DNA of 64,000 nucleotides from positions 66,622 through 130,621 of the forward strand of contig CAJNOL010000417.1 of the NCBI GenBank assembly GCA_905250125.1, read 5' to 3'. The notes beneath the pieces were generated by a model that worked only from the letters and a program-made list of their open reading frames with translations, was not told where the DNA came from and did not search any database. This document shows positions 10,477 through 23,752 of this stretch, piece after piece (the stretch's first letter is position 1; each line of letters opens with the position of its first letter). The DNA is from Rotaria sordida. Lineage: Eukaryota > Rotifera > Eurotatoria > Philodinida > Philodinidae. Position numbers and translations under genes: made by a program.

Positions 10477-13400
10477 CATCATGTTAGTAATAAAAACTTT
10501 AAGATAAGGAATTGTTTATGGAGCTAAAATTCGTTTTGCTCATTCACTTGTTTAAATATTTTTATTTTATCATAATTCGGTTTATTATTATTCACATGAC
10601 TTATTTACACGAAAAAAATTTAGGTTTATTTCTATTCTTATTTTTTTATTTTAAAACTCTTCGAATAATAGTTTCTTTAATTTTTGGTTTATCGAAATCA
10701 TAGTGTACATTTCTTATTGGTTATATAGGTTATTTTTTTTTTATGAATGAAACAATGTAAATGAACAAATAGGTCTTTATTTTTTTATCACGTATCATTG
10801 TTAGTTGATGTACTGTTCTTTGCTTATTTGAATGTTATCGTGAAAACTTACAAATCATCATTAACACTTGCAATGATTTATTTATATGAAAATTCAAATC
10901 GATGATTAACATGAAATAATTTTCTTTGTCATGATCAATGAATATAAATGTTTATTTTTAATTTTCTTTTTCATCATTAGAGAAATGATTATTTGAATTC
11001 CTTTATCATATATGACTTTTTATTTCCTTAAGAAGATCAAGTTGGCTTTTAAAGTATGTCTTAATATGAACTATTACTAAAAAAATGTTTGATAAGTATC
11101 CAATAAATTATGTAAAAGTCATTGCGGTTATTTTTCTAAAAGTTAATGGAAAATGTTGAATGAGAAGGTGTTTGCAAACTATTTGTACTGCATCACCTAT
11201 TGTTCATTCTATCAAAATCATTCACCCTATTTGAGTCTGACATATTTATTTACTTCTGCAGAAAATTAACTCAACCATTCAGCATGACTGCACCGGTAGA
11301 TCTCTCACGGCTAATTCTATTATCAGTAATATATTCTGAGATTTGTAAGCTAGAACTGATCTGATATGAACAATAAAAAAGAAAAAGGTCAAATGATTCA
11401 AAGAAACAAAATAGGAAGCTTTTGTATAATAGACAGACGTAATGATAAAAACTAATCTTATATATATATATCTGTAGATATTTTAAATCTTAGTTTTTAG
11501 TATTGTTATCAGAAAGATTCCATTAAAGAATCTTATTCAATACGTTTTTCGTCATACTTGACTTCTATGCAAAAAGCTGCTAATGTGTTTTTGTTTATCT
11601 ATGCAAATAATTTTATCAACAAGTACTATATCTAAGAGATTTAATATCATCTATGATTTTGAACAATTAAACAAGTTGAATGTAAATATGACCTTGCTTT
11701 TGTATTCAAATTCTATCTTCTAAAAAACATTTGAAGAATTTCATAAGAAAAAAAATATATATTAATTTAATTCAACAGTACAGAATGGCATTATGACCAA
11801 CAATAAAACAAATCTAGAAGAATAATCAAGGTAAGTTCAATATGAATTAGATTCAATTTTTTCATAGTATTTAGTAACTGTGCAAAAAAACTATTAAAAA
11901 TTTTGTTAGGCACAAGAATTGACTTTTATTATTTAGTATCATTAATAATTATATACGGTTCGGTGCAGCTCCATTTGTTGATGTCAAGTACTATATTATA
12001 CTTCCTGTTACAATGTCATTATATCCGCAAAATCAATGATTCCAGATCAAAAGCCTTGTTTAGAGGAAAATCTTCTAAATTCATTTATCGTCATGAATGT
12101 AACATCACACAATGATCAATGAAAAATGACGTATGGATGAGTTACTAATAGAAGTTTGTAATAAAAATTCTTTGTAGTTTTCCAAAACTATGGTATGATT
12201 GATTTTCGAAGTTACTAGTTTCGGATTGATTATCGATTATATTTTTTTTTCCCTCATTTCTTGTTCACTTGAAATAAACGTTTTACACGACGAAGAAAGT
12301 CATTTTTTTTTTTGCAAAAATCAATCCGTTTATCTAATTACAAAAGTGATTTTTTATGTAAATAAATATAGATAATCATAATTTTTAAATAATAAATTTT
12401 CATAGCTAAAGAATAAATATATTCTTACTAATATCTGCCTAATTGTTCATTGTAATGAGTATTCTTCGAACATCTTCTCATGCGCCATCCTTGTTCTCTA
12501 ATATTTACGTCAATCCATTTTCCTGTTATTAAGCAATTGTCTATGCAGTTCTGTATTTTTTTTTTTCAACCATTATTGTCTCTTGAGAATATAAGTTAAG
12601 GCATTTAATCTATTTTGACCACATGAGAACTAGAAATTTATTTATGGATCACGATTTTGGATTCACTTATAATTCACTTGTGACTATTTTGAATGGTTTT
12701 TGTGGAGAGAAATATTATAATATATTTCATGAGCCTATCACTTTTATATTATACTGTAATCAATATACAATTCTTTAGTATTAATAATCAATCAATAGTT
12801 TAATTTATTTTCTTACTTAGTTTATCAAAAAGAAAATAAATAAAAAATAAGGTAAAAATTCTACATCATATATACTTATTATATAAAATTATAATGTTCA
12901 CTTCGAATAACCTTATAATAATAAAATCTATTTTTGTTGATTACGCTCATCTTCATTTTCAATTTGACTAATATGACTTAGTTACACCGTTATTTCTTAG
13001 AGAAGACATTGTTTCATAAATAGAACACTATGAGATATTGTTTTTGTGTTCTTTTTCTTTTTTGTGTTTTACTACACACAGCTTTTAAATATTAAAGAAA
13101 CTTTTTATAAATTAAATAAGATAATTTACTATTATTAATTTGTATAGAAATAAGATCCTGTTTTTTTTTTTGCTTATTCGATTAACAAATCAGATCTATT
13201 TTAGTTTAACATGCAATCATTTATATGACTATTATGAAACTATCAAAGTCACTAGAAACTATAAGATTTTGTTTTCCGTAAAAGTAATACAATGTGTACT
13301 CTAAAAAGAACTACGTAGATCATTATAACCTTATAATTGTCTTATGAAAGTACAAAACATTTTTTATTATGTTCGGCAACGATTCAAAGTAAGTGTCTTC

Positions 13401-16400
13401 TTTCTGTTATTACATTGTAAGATTCTTTAATGATAGGAAGTTCACAAAATAATTCATCTTCATATATGAAAAAGCACGTTTCTTATGAATAGATAACCTA
13501 CACAATTTCTTTTTCATCTTAACCAACTATAAAATTTGCTCAATTTCAAATGTGTACATTTGAATAAAAAAAAAAAAAAAACGAGAAAAATAACAATTAC
13601 TTCTTTTCTTTTTTATTAAATAATATTAAAACATTGATATAAAAAAAAATATATTCATTTAAATAAAGAAAACCAATTAAAAAAAATATATTTTTTTTTA
13701 AACAATCTTAATCCTTTAGGTTATATTTAATTAGCAGAAGAACATAATTTTCTCAAGGTCATATTTGTTTTTCTTTTGTTAATAATTACTTTACATATAT
13801 TTGTATTTTTTTTTTGCCCTTCTGTATCTATGCATATACAAACATAACATCCAACTGTGCTTAAAAAATATATCTATAGATAAATGAAACTTATCATACA
13901 TAGATGTGATAATCGAGAGAATGTTTTTCTCTTTATATTTTTTTGTGCTTTGAGAATTTGTAGTTTGAATACAATGAACACTTTTTTGTTTTCTCAACCA
14001 GAAATAATATTTACTTATTTTTTGCCAAATATTCACAATTTTACTATTAATTGATTGTTAGTAATATTTGCCGTTAGTCTTCTTTTGCTCCTCTCTCTCT
14101 TTCTTTCTTTTTTTTTCTTTTGCGTACGCGTAGAATTTTTTTTTATTGTTATTTGCTATCTCAATGTCCAAAACGACCTTTAATACAATCAAGAAAAAGA
14201 ATCAACGAAGAGAAAAAAACCTGACAAAAGTATTTTCTATGGATATTACTTTTTTTTGTTACTAATTTAATCAAGCAAAAAACCGTTGTTCCTGTGAAAG
14301 TACATAATATGTCAAGTTGAACTATTAAATTTCCATTTTTCTCATCATCATTCTCGTGTTTAATATTTATTAATTGAACAGAATTATAAATATAATAGGT
14401 AAATAAAACGATTTTTCTATAACAAATAAATTACTTTACATTCATCTTCTTCTTTTGAATGTATATATATTAGAAACTTTATTAAATATATATAATAAAA
14501 GAAAGATTAGAAAACGTATCATATTAAGTGTATGAACTTCCTCTTTACACTATTATTTCTTTATTACGCAAAAACTTATTCTCTAGCCAGTAAGTACATG
14601 CATATATATGAAAATCGGTAGGAAGAATTTTCACACTCATTAAATTGAATTGATAAGATGCATCAATATATATATTCCTTGCATTTATTTAATTTCTATT
14701 GAGGATAAGATATATTACAGCGAAAAAAAAAAGAAGATAATACGTACTATCGAATAGAGATACTCTAGATCGCTGTGAATGTAGGAAGCATATTCATTTC
14801 CTAATGCATGTTCCGTTCCCACCTATATATACACAGTTAGTCAGAATTCGGTAACAGATCTGAACCGGATATAAAAACCAGCTATTCGACACCATAGGAT
14901 AATTTTAATAGATAGAATCAGGTGTTGTTATCTTTTCTTTTTTTTTTTTCTTGGTTTTTTTTTTCAATCAAGACGAATTTAAATATTTTAAAGTCATTAT
15001 AAAATACTATGCAAATATTAACATGCTTTTTTATAATGTTTATCTACACACACCTACTCAATGTTGTCAGGGAAAAAATAATTTTGTTTCAATAAGGAAA
15101 CATAATTGACGATTGCCGATTTCTTATATATATATTTAGATAATATACAAAAAACAAATATATATATATAGATAGTAAATACACATTTAATAGTTCCTTA
15201 ATTTATGCAAAGTTTTTACTCGTCCCGAAACGATCATTAGGTAGCAAAACCTTTTTTTTTTTTTATACGTGCGGAAGTGCGTGCTTTCGTTCGTTGATTC
15301 TCATTTGTTTATTTATTGAGTGAATACAAGAGGAAAAGAGAAAAACAAGTAAAAAGAACGAAGATGAGCGTGTCTCACCCATCAATTGATTCTATTTTTA
15401 TATTCAACTTATACTTGTTAAAATGGATCTAGAAAATCTAATTAATATATTTCGCATAGTAAATGTTCTCTATATATGAATCTAAATATATATATATTGT
15501 GTTGCTTTTGTTTTTTAATGAAATTTAGATATTTTAGTCAGGTTGTCTGCTTCTTGAGGCATTGACGCATAGGTTTTACGTGAAGTATTGGGTAGAGTGG
15601 AGTAGTTCCTCTTCCTGTAAGTTAGTCATTAAAACTAGAAAGAAAGAAACTTGTTACGCTATTTTATTTTTACACACTTCTTTTTTCTTACATTTCTCCT
15701 CTCTCTCTCTCTCTCCCTCTTTCTATTCGTCTCTCGTTTTAAATAATCCGCTTACATTCGATGTTCAAATTAGTTAATGCTTTTAATAAGATTTTTATTG
15801 AAATTTGATAAGATGATAGATACAAAAATAACAGTCAATCGTTGATATATGCAAGATTACATCTTTTTTTAAAAGAAAAGGAAAAAAAAACAACATCATC
15901 GGTGTATTAATAAATTTCCGTGTCATAGTCTTTATAACAGTTAGAGAAAAAAACAAAAAAAAGAAATCTTACAAAATAATTAATAGTGGTATGTTTTCTT
16001 TTGTTTCTTCTTTTTTCATTATCATTTTTCTTTCATTAAGATATGTAACTTTTTAAAGATCTTAAAATTTTTTGCATGTTTTAATAAAAATACTCGTAAG
16101 ATTGATTAATATTTAGTAAGAAAATATATAAATAGTTTTTATTTTCTGTTTGACACGAAAGAAGAAAAAACTTTTCTTTCTTTTTTTTTTGTCTAAATGA
16201 AAACAGTCGATCAATACACATTATTAATAGAAGATGGAGTAGTAAATGCATCAGCAGCAGAAAACAATCATCATCATCATCACTTGAGTAATCATTCGCT
16301 GTTATATGCAATCGATCGTGTTATGACTAGAGGGTATAGATATATACACGCAAAGAAAATATTCGCACGCACGACTTGATTGTAGGAATAGAGGCCCGGA

Positions 16401-16485
16401 TGAGATCTTGTTTGTATTTATTCCAATCGACAAGTCACGAGGTTGACCTTGACTCTCTGTGCTATCGATGCCACATGTGCAACAT

Positions 16486-16516
<31 letters not shown>

Positions 16517-18214
16517 ATTTTGTTAGCAAATGTTGATAGACCATTACTGGTCTTGATTGTCGTTCGTATCGTGATCAATAAGAAAGACTAGAAACGATAG
16601 ATGGAATCGAAGCAATTGTATAATAACGATTATTGACACAGTTTATTTTCCGTCATATATATATATACACATTATTTAAGACGTTAGTCATTTCCGAGAT
16701 ATTTACATTTAATCTTGCTCAAGCGGAAATATGATCCTTTTTATATTGAGTGACGATAAGAAAAAAAAAAAGAGAAAACAACTTGACTTGAACTTTGACA
16801 ACTTAACAAAGAAAAAACAAATTCTAATATTTGATCAGGTATTCAGTAGATTTTTGTCTTGTATAAAATCAAATCTTTATTTATATTAAAATTTCTTTAT
16901 ATAAATATATATGTATCTCGTATTATGCCAAAAGTAATACGAAAAAAAAAAACAACAAGAGAAAGAAACCAAAAACAATGTACTCATAGTTGTTTTTGTT
17001 ATCATATCATTGAATGCGACTGAGTGCAACAATTGCATTAAGTTCCTCTTCTATCATTACTATCGATTCGACAAGTCCACTACTATCATCCTATGCATAG
17101 AGAGATTCACTATAGAAAATAATATAATTTGAGGTATATATATAAATGATGATGAAATATTTGTCAAGTTTGAGTAGTTATAACAAAAAAAAAGAATGCC
17201 TTGAGACAAAGAGCATACATAAAAAAAAAAGAAAAGAAGTGGCAACTAGCAAACGGCACTTGATTATCTATTGCTTATTGCTCAAAATGAAGCAAGGCGT
17301 GTTCAATCATTTTTTCTTTCTTATTCTCCTTCTTCTTCTTCTTGTTTCGCAGATTATTGGAATATTGAAACGCTTCTCTGATTCTTCTTCATTCTCTTCT
17401 GGAAAAACTCGATCGACAAATACCACACCGCATATATTGTATGGGTTTCTCTCTCTCTCCTTCTCTATTGCTCTCATACTATTCTTTTCTCTCTGTCTTC
17501 GTTATGCGCTCGATTAGAGAATAGGAAGCAACTCTTTCTGAGAAGAACATGCAGACTCAATTACGATTTACTTTAGAATACATACGACTAGCATTAAAAA
17601 AAGACGAGTAACAATTGAATACCTGTCTTTGATTTGAACAGATAACTACAGGTATGAGTTAAGTTTAATTTTTGTTGGTTTTTATCTTTTAAGTTAAACT
17701 TTAATTACTATGTTCGTTTTTATCGGACGATAAAAAAAAAAGGGGAAACTAATGATTGACACTATACAGTAATAATCTACTTGAGGCAATTTTTTGCATG
17801 TGTTTTCCCGATGATTGTATTGATAGCTCAACTCATACTGTGATTAAAGGCACCATGGCATTCGATTTTGCTTGATAGTGTGTTGTTGTTATTATCGATA
17901 AAGATCTATATATATATATATCGATATCAACAGTGTTAACCTTTTCTACTTTGCAGATATTTGATCATTAGCCATATTCGCTTAGTTATTTGTCATAAAA
18001 AAGAACAAATCAATAAATATATTTGAATTTGATTTTTGATTTGATTTTAGATATATAGTTAAATGAATAATGATTAAAAAACAAGAACAATTAAGTTGAC
18101 TAAAAATTATGACGAATGCCGTCAAATGTTTAATGATCTTTTATATATTTTATTGTTGTTATCATTATTATTATTATTATTATTATTATCAATTCAGTTT
18201 GAAACAAAAATCCA
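10477..18214. other. Long gene-free, AT-rich stretch upstream of the GPCR
   Basis: I find no exon with family support. Contents: dispersed repeat copy B (11480-11826), many T and A homopolymers, TA-rich microsatellites (for example 15120-15180), a GA run at about 16487-16512, CT runs near 15699-15719 and a TTA repeat near 18162-18190. Part is likely promoter, 5' UTR or upstream introns of the GPCR gene. The longest ORF (17146-17517) reads through CTT/CTC low-complexity sequence and is not convincing. Confidence 0.45.
11480..11826 (-). repeat. Dispersed repeat, copy B
   Basis: This is the inverted copy of the repeat at 4722-5008: GTATGACGAAAAACG, GATAGAATTTGAATA and ACATTCAACTTGTTT appear on the minus strand in the same order. 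It is slightly longer because of an AT-rich insertion around 11745-11775. No coding capacity. Confidence 0.65.
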
Positions 18215-21059
18215 ATGTTCATTACCATCAGTTCGACAACTCAAAAATTTTTTCTTAATTTAACTTCAACAACTATTCATACAATTATTCAATCAAATAT
18301 AAATCATTCAAATTATACTATTAATAATATATCATCATTAGAAATTACACAAAATATTCAATTAGGTCATTCAGCATTGGGTATTTTTTTAACTTTATTT
18401 TGTTTTATTACCGTTTTTGGTAATGGTCTTGTTATATATGCTGTTGTTCAAGAACGTTATTTAAAATCAGGTATATTATCATTTATAATTGATACATCTA
18501 AATTATCTATATCAATAGTTTATACATATAAATCTTAAAGAATCTTTTGTCAAACAAAAAAAAAACTTCTTATATACGTTCTATTTAATAAGTAAAGAAA
18601 AACTTTGTTTTTTTTTTATTTTCACCTGCATAATCAGAATAGACCAATAAATCAAGTATTCAGTTTATGTCCACATAAATATTGATTATCATTCTTAATG
18701 TTTCTATTTTTTTTAATAAGTTTGATCAATAATAATCTCATGGGATATCTTATTAATCATCATAGTCTAGTTATCAAAAATCAACAACTGAGTTTCATTT
18801 AAATATAGTGACATAATTAAGAATGCACTAGACCGACCAATGCCTTACTACTAATTGTCTTTATCCTATCAACGGAAGAAAGCAAAACCTAATAATTACT
18901 ATTATTGACATTCTATGTCAAGGATTTTTCTCAAAATCATAGGGAACTATTCTATTACATATGATCATCTGGTTATGCTAGTATTTAAATAATTCATCCA
19001 TGTTTAATTTTACAATAGGAAGTATCAATCATTAATAACAAAATCTAAATTTAGATTCGAATTCTTACTCATTTAATCTTCATATTCGATTATCATAGAT
19101 TTGTATGGTTTTTTTTTTCTCTTTCTTTAGCTACATATTATTATATGGCATCATTAGCATGTGCCGATTTATTTGTCGGTTTAATTGTTATGCCATTTTC
19201 TATTCTACAAGTTATATATGGTGACTATTGGCCATTTGGTAAGACATGTTGTGATCTTTGGCATTCAATAGATGTATGTGCAAGTACAGCATCAATACTT
19301 GATTTATGTGTTATTGCATTAGATCGTTATTCTGCAATAACAAATCCAATATCTTATCATCAAACATTTTTTGTTAAACGATGGCCATATTTACTTGTTG
19401 CTGTTTGGTTATGTTCAGGTAAATAAATATAATCTTATTAGAATAAATATAAAATCCAAAAAAAAACAGAAAATTTATTTTTTCCTATTCATTATAATTT
19501 AGGTTTAATTTCATTTCCTGCTATAGCTTATTGGCGTCTTGTTGTACGTCAATATGAAACACATCGTTGTCTTTTTCCTGATGATATATATTATATTGTA
19601 TTTTCATCATTAATTTCATTTTATATACCTTTATTTGTTATGATTTTTGTTTATATAAGAATATATCGTGCTGCTATTAAACAATTACATGCATTTAAAA
19701 CAGGTATTAAATTAGCATCACCAGAAAGAAAAAAGAAAAAAAAAGGTTTAAAAAATGATGATACAACAATAGAACCATCAGCTGATATATGTTTACGTAT
19801 ACATCGTGGTAAATATCATGGTATACCATCATCAACACGTGATTCATTATCAACAATAATTCATACTGAAGGAACACGTTCATCAAATTTAGATGAACAT
19901 TTAAATTTACCAACAAAAAAATTTTCAAATCAAATTAAAAAATCAATAAGTGGAGCTTTTTTAAGTGATTATCAAAATTCATCATTATCACGTCTTTCAA
20001 TGCCAACATTATTAGCACCATCAACAACAACATTAACAATATCAAATGATAATCATCAATTAAAAATAAATAATTTAAATTTAAAACAAATTCATTCACA
20101 AGATACAATATCATCATATGAAACATCACGTTTACAAAAAACAAATACAACATCAAGTACAAGTGGTACATCATTTGGTAAACGTTTAGCAAAATTTTCT
20201 AAAGAACAAAAAGCAACAATAACATTAGCTTATGTTATGGGAATATTTGTTATATGTTGGTTACCTTTTTTTGTCTATAATCCATTAACAGCAATAGCAA
20301 AATTATTTATACAACGAAAAACATATTTAACGTCAATAGAAAAATTTTTAACTGGAAATGAACTTGTCTTTCAAATGTTTACATGGTTAGGTTATGTTAA
20401 TTCAAGGTATAAAAATTGTGACAAAAAAAAAAAAAAAAACAAAAACAAAATACAATAACTATGAACTATTAGAGACATTTTTTTTTTCTTCTTTTGCTTC
20501 TTTTTCTTATTCTTGTTGTTCTTATTCTTGTTCCTACTTCTTCTTTTTCTTCTTTTTTAGTGTCAATCCGATTATATATGCTTATTCATCACGTGAATTT
20601 CGTCGAGCATTTATTAAATATTTATGTCGATGTTTTCCAATACGTATACGAAATTTATTAATGTCTTATCATAATCTACATTTATTACGGTATCGTCGTA
20701 CACCAGAAAAATATATTTCAAAAGAAGCGATTGATTCAGGTTCAGATTATAATCATATTAATCTAAATAAACAACAAATGATGCCATCATTATTATCATC
20801 AACAATGATAGGACCAAATATACAAAATAAAATTCAACAACAACATAGATCTTCAAAAAATGTTCAAACTAAAATTCAAACAAAAAATTCACGTATTTCA
20901 TTTTTAACAAATTGTTGTAGATCAAATGCAATACGACAAGATCATGATAATAAACATTCATCATCTGCGACATCCTCGAAAACTTCATCACCCAATAATA
21001 TACTTGTTGATTATTGTACTTATCACGATGTTGCCGTTTCTCGGGTGACATGTGTCTGA
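18215..21059 (+). CDS. Aminergic GPCR, alpha1-adrenergic/octopamine receptor-like
   Basis: Four exons (18215-18470, 19131-19418, 19503-20406, 20561-21059) give 648 residues of a rhodopsin-class receptor. An N-terminus with several N-glycosylation sequons (NLTS, NYTI) precedes TM1 (FGNGLVIYAV). Next come TM2 (LACADLFVGLIVMP), TM3 with the amine-binding aspartate (Asp133 in HSIDVC) and DRY (150-152), a TM5 FSSLISFYIP with serines suited to a catechol or phenol ring, a roughly 170-residue low-complexity third loop, TM6 CWLPFF and TM7 NPIIYAYSSREFRRAF. LHAFKTGIKL after TM5 and KFSKEQKATITL before TM6 recall alpha1-adrenergic and OAMB-type octopamine receptors, which couple to Gq. Agonist and coupling are inferred; a dopamine D1-like receptor is the alternative. 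Cysteines 126 and in ETHRCLF could form the usual disulfide. Confidence 0.88.
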
Positions 21060-21615
21060 TAAAATGTCTTTTTTTTTCCTCTTTTTTTGTTCATTTAATG
21101 TATCGTAGAAAAATTTCGCAACGCCCGAGTGCCACTTGTTTCTTATATATATATATACTATACAAATTATTCTTTACCCTTTGTATGTAAAAATTATATG
21201 ATAATCTGTGAAAAAAAAAAGACGAAAAAATAAGTATGATATATATATATATCTATGCACATTCAAACTTTTCTTGGTTTATTTATTTCAAGACATGAGA
21301 ACACCAAAAAAAAAGGCCAGACGAAAAAAAAAAACAAATTAATTCAAACACACACACACACAAAACAAAAAAGAAATTTGTTAATGACGGATATTGAAGT
21401 ATTAAGAAGTTAGATCTTTTTCTTCTCATTTTTTTTCCATCATGTTGATTTCATTTGAATAATAGGAACAATAACTAAATCGTTTATGATTGACTGAATC
21501 ATGTTTTGCTTTTATACACGCACGTATTAAGGAAACACGTCACATCAAATTTTGTTCGCTTCGTTGAGCACGTTTCTTAATATGTAAAAATAAAGTAAAT
21601 AATTAATAAATAATA
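21060..21615. other. Short intergenic stretch between convergent genes
   Basis: Between the end of the GPCR (+) and the end of the minus-strand gene this holds TA and CA microsatellites (21145, 21240, 21350) and homopolymers, presumably the two 3' UTRs. No gene is seen. Confidence 0.5.
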
Positions 21616-23720
21616 TTAAAAAGAGAGAGAGAGAGAGAGAGAAAAACAAAAAAATTTTTTTACTTGAAAAATAAGTTCAAGTTCGGATTGTCGACATTGT
21701 GTTTGTATTAATGATTTTGTACATGGACGAGATTTTATTTGATTAATATCATTTGTTGATTTCGTTCGTTTTCCAAGTATAGAATTTAATTCATTAGGAA
21801 GCATTATTATTGTTTCTAATTGTTGTGGATTTGTTGTTGTTTCATATGATTTTTTTAAATTTGTTTTTGTATAATTATCTAATTGTATATATGATACTGT
21901 TTCAGTATTTGTTATATTTAATGTTGATCCAATTAATCGACGACCTGATCGTCGACCATTTGAACCAGGTTCAATTTCAAGTTGTTGTTTTGCACGTGTA
22001 AATAATGGATTTTCACGTAACTAAATGAAATTTTTAGTTTTTTGATTATTTTAGAAAGAAAACTTACTTCACGTAAAATTCGTGTATCAGATAAATTACT
22101 TGATATTGTTGATGTACCAGTACTACAAGGTATAGTTGAATTATTTATTTCACGTGGTAATGTCATAATTGATGTTCGTTGATAATTATTAGTTGAACGA
22201 TTTATAGTTGGTATTATGGAATGAAAACCATCAACAGGTAATCTGATATAGAACGAGATTAGAAAAAGAAAAAAAAAACAAACAAACAACTGATACTATC
22301 AAATACAATAAACATCTAGATCGCAATTTAATACTATTTAAAAATTAACATGAATAATATTAAGGATTTATTTTATAATCAAATGCATATTTATGAATGG
22401 CATCGACAATATGAATTCATTCTGGGTGTTAACTGAGAAATGATTATAACACTCACTGTTAAAATAAAGAAAATGGATTAAGTCGGCTCATCTTATGATT
22501 ATTTTTATATTCTCTCAAGGAAATCATGTTAGTTGCTTTAAGCACAAACACGTGATAGGTAACAAGGTTTTTTCTTTTTTGTCTAATATTAAAATATATA
22601 TATATATATATTTGAATATTATTGAATGACATTAAAGATTTTGTTAACCTTGATGGATTCATTCATATTAAATAGACAATTATCTATCATCTAAAGTTCA
22701 TATAAACTGAAGATTAATAAATAATTTTGATAAGACTGAAAAAAAAAACAAACAATACTAGAGAACATCAATGATTATGAATCATATTACAAAAATCTTT
22801 TTTTTTTTGTTATCTATATTAATGACAAATATTCTTAGTGACATTTGGAAATAGATGATTTTATATTGCATAACGTATCAAACAAAATTTTTCATGAACA
22901 AACCAGAAAAAACATAATCTATTTTCAGAATTTATTATAAAATCTCAATATTCATATGAATTACTTACGGTGGTGGTGGTGGTGGTGGTGGAGGTATTGA
23001 AGATGAATATATTGAATTAGTCACTGGTACATCTTTTGATTCATTATAAATATTTAATTGAATATTATTATTATTATTTTCCGACATATGTTCTTGTGAT
23101 GAATTGTAACTTTGATAATTATTATTATTATTATCAGAATTATTAAAATTATTTGAACATAAATCTTGCTGTTGCTTACGGAAACGTGTTGATAAATGTT
23201 CATTTAGTTGATTAATAACACACACGTTCATTTGTTTGCTTGGTAAAGTCATGTCTGTTAATTTTTCATTTGTTGATGTCGATGATGTTGATGAACGTAA
23301 TCCAAAATGTGTATGCATTGGTTGTATTATAATAGAATGACTATGAATTGTACTTGTTGGTATACTTATTAATGATGTTTGTTTTTTATAATCATTATAA
23401 AGTTTTGATGATGATGAACGATGTTCGTCATCATAATCAATATCAATTGATGTACCTACTGATGATGATGATAAACAATGTTGAATTTGTTCATCTGTTA
23501 TTGATGGATTTTGACATAATATTTTTAAATTTGTTTCATGATTAATTAATTGTGATATAGATTCATCAGGTGAATATGTATATGATAATGATTGTGAATT
23601 TTTATTTAATATTAAATCTTTTGATATATTATGATAAGATATTTTTAATGAATCTATAAAAGAAATATATATTATTTTAGATATATTTTTAAAAAAAATT
23701 ATTATTTACCTGATTGTTTT

Positions 23721-23752
<32 letters not shown>

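Noticed and set aside
16081..16591. Overlapping ORFs on both strands around 16.1-16.6 kb
   Set aside because: They read through His-coding CAT repeats and a GA microsatellite and have no family resemblance.
17146..17517. 123-codon ORF with a hydrophobic, leucine-rich segment
   Set aside because: It runs through CTT/CTC low-complexity sequence, has no codon-level or family support and lies in the probable 5' region of the GPCR gene.
19707..20192. Two minus-strand ORFs opposite the third GPCR exon
   Set aside because: They are shadows of the low-complexity third intracellular loop of the receptor on the plus strand.
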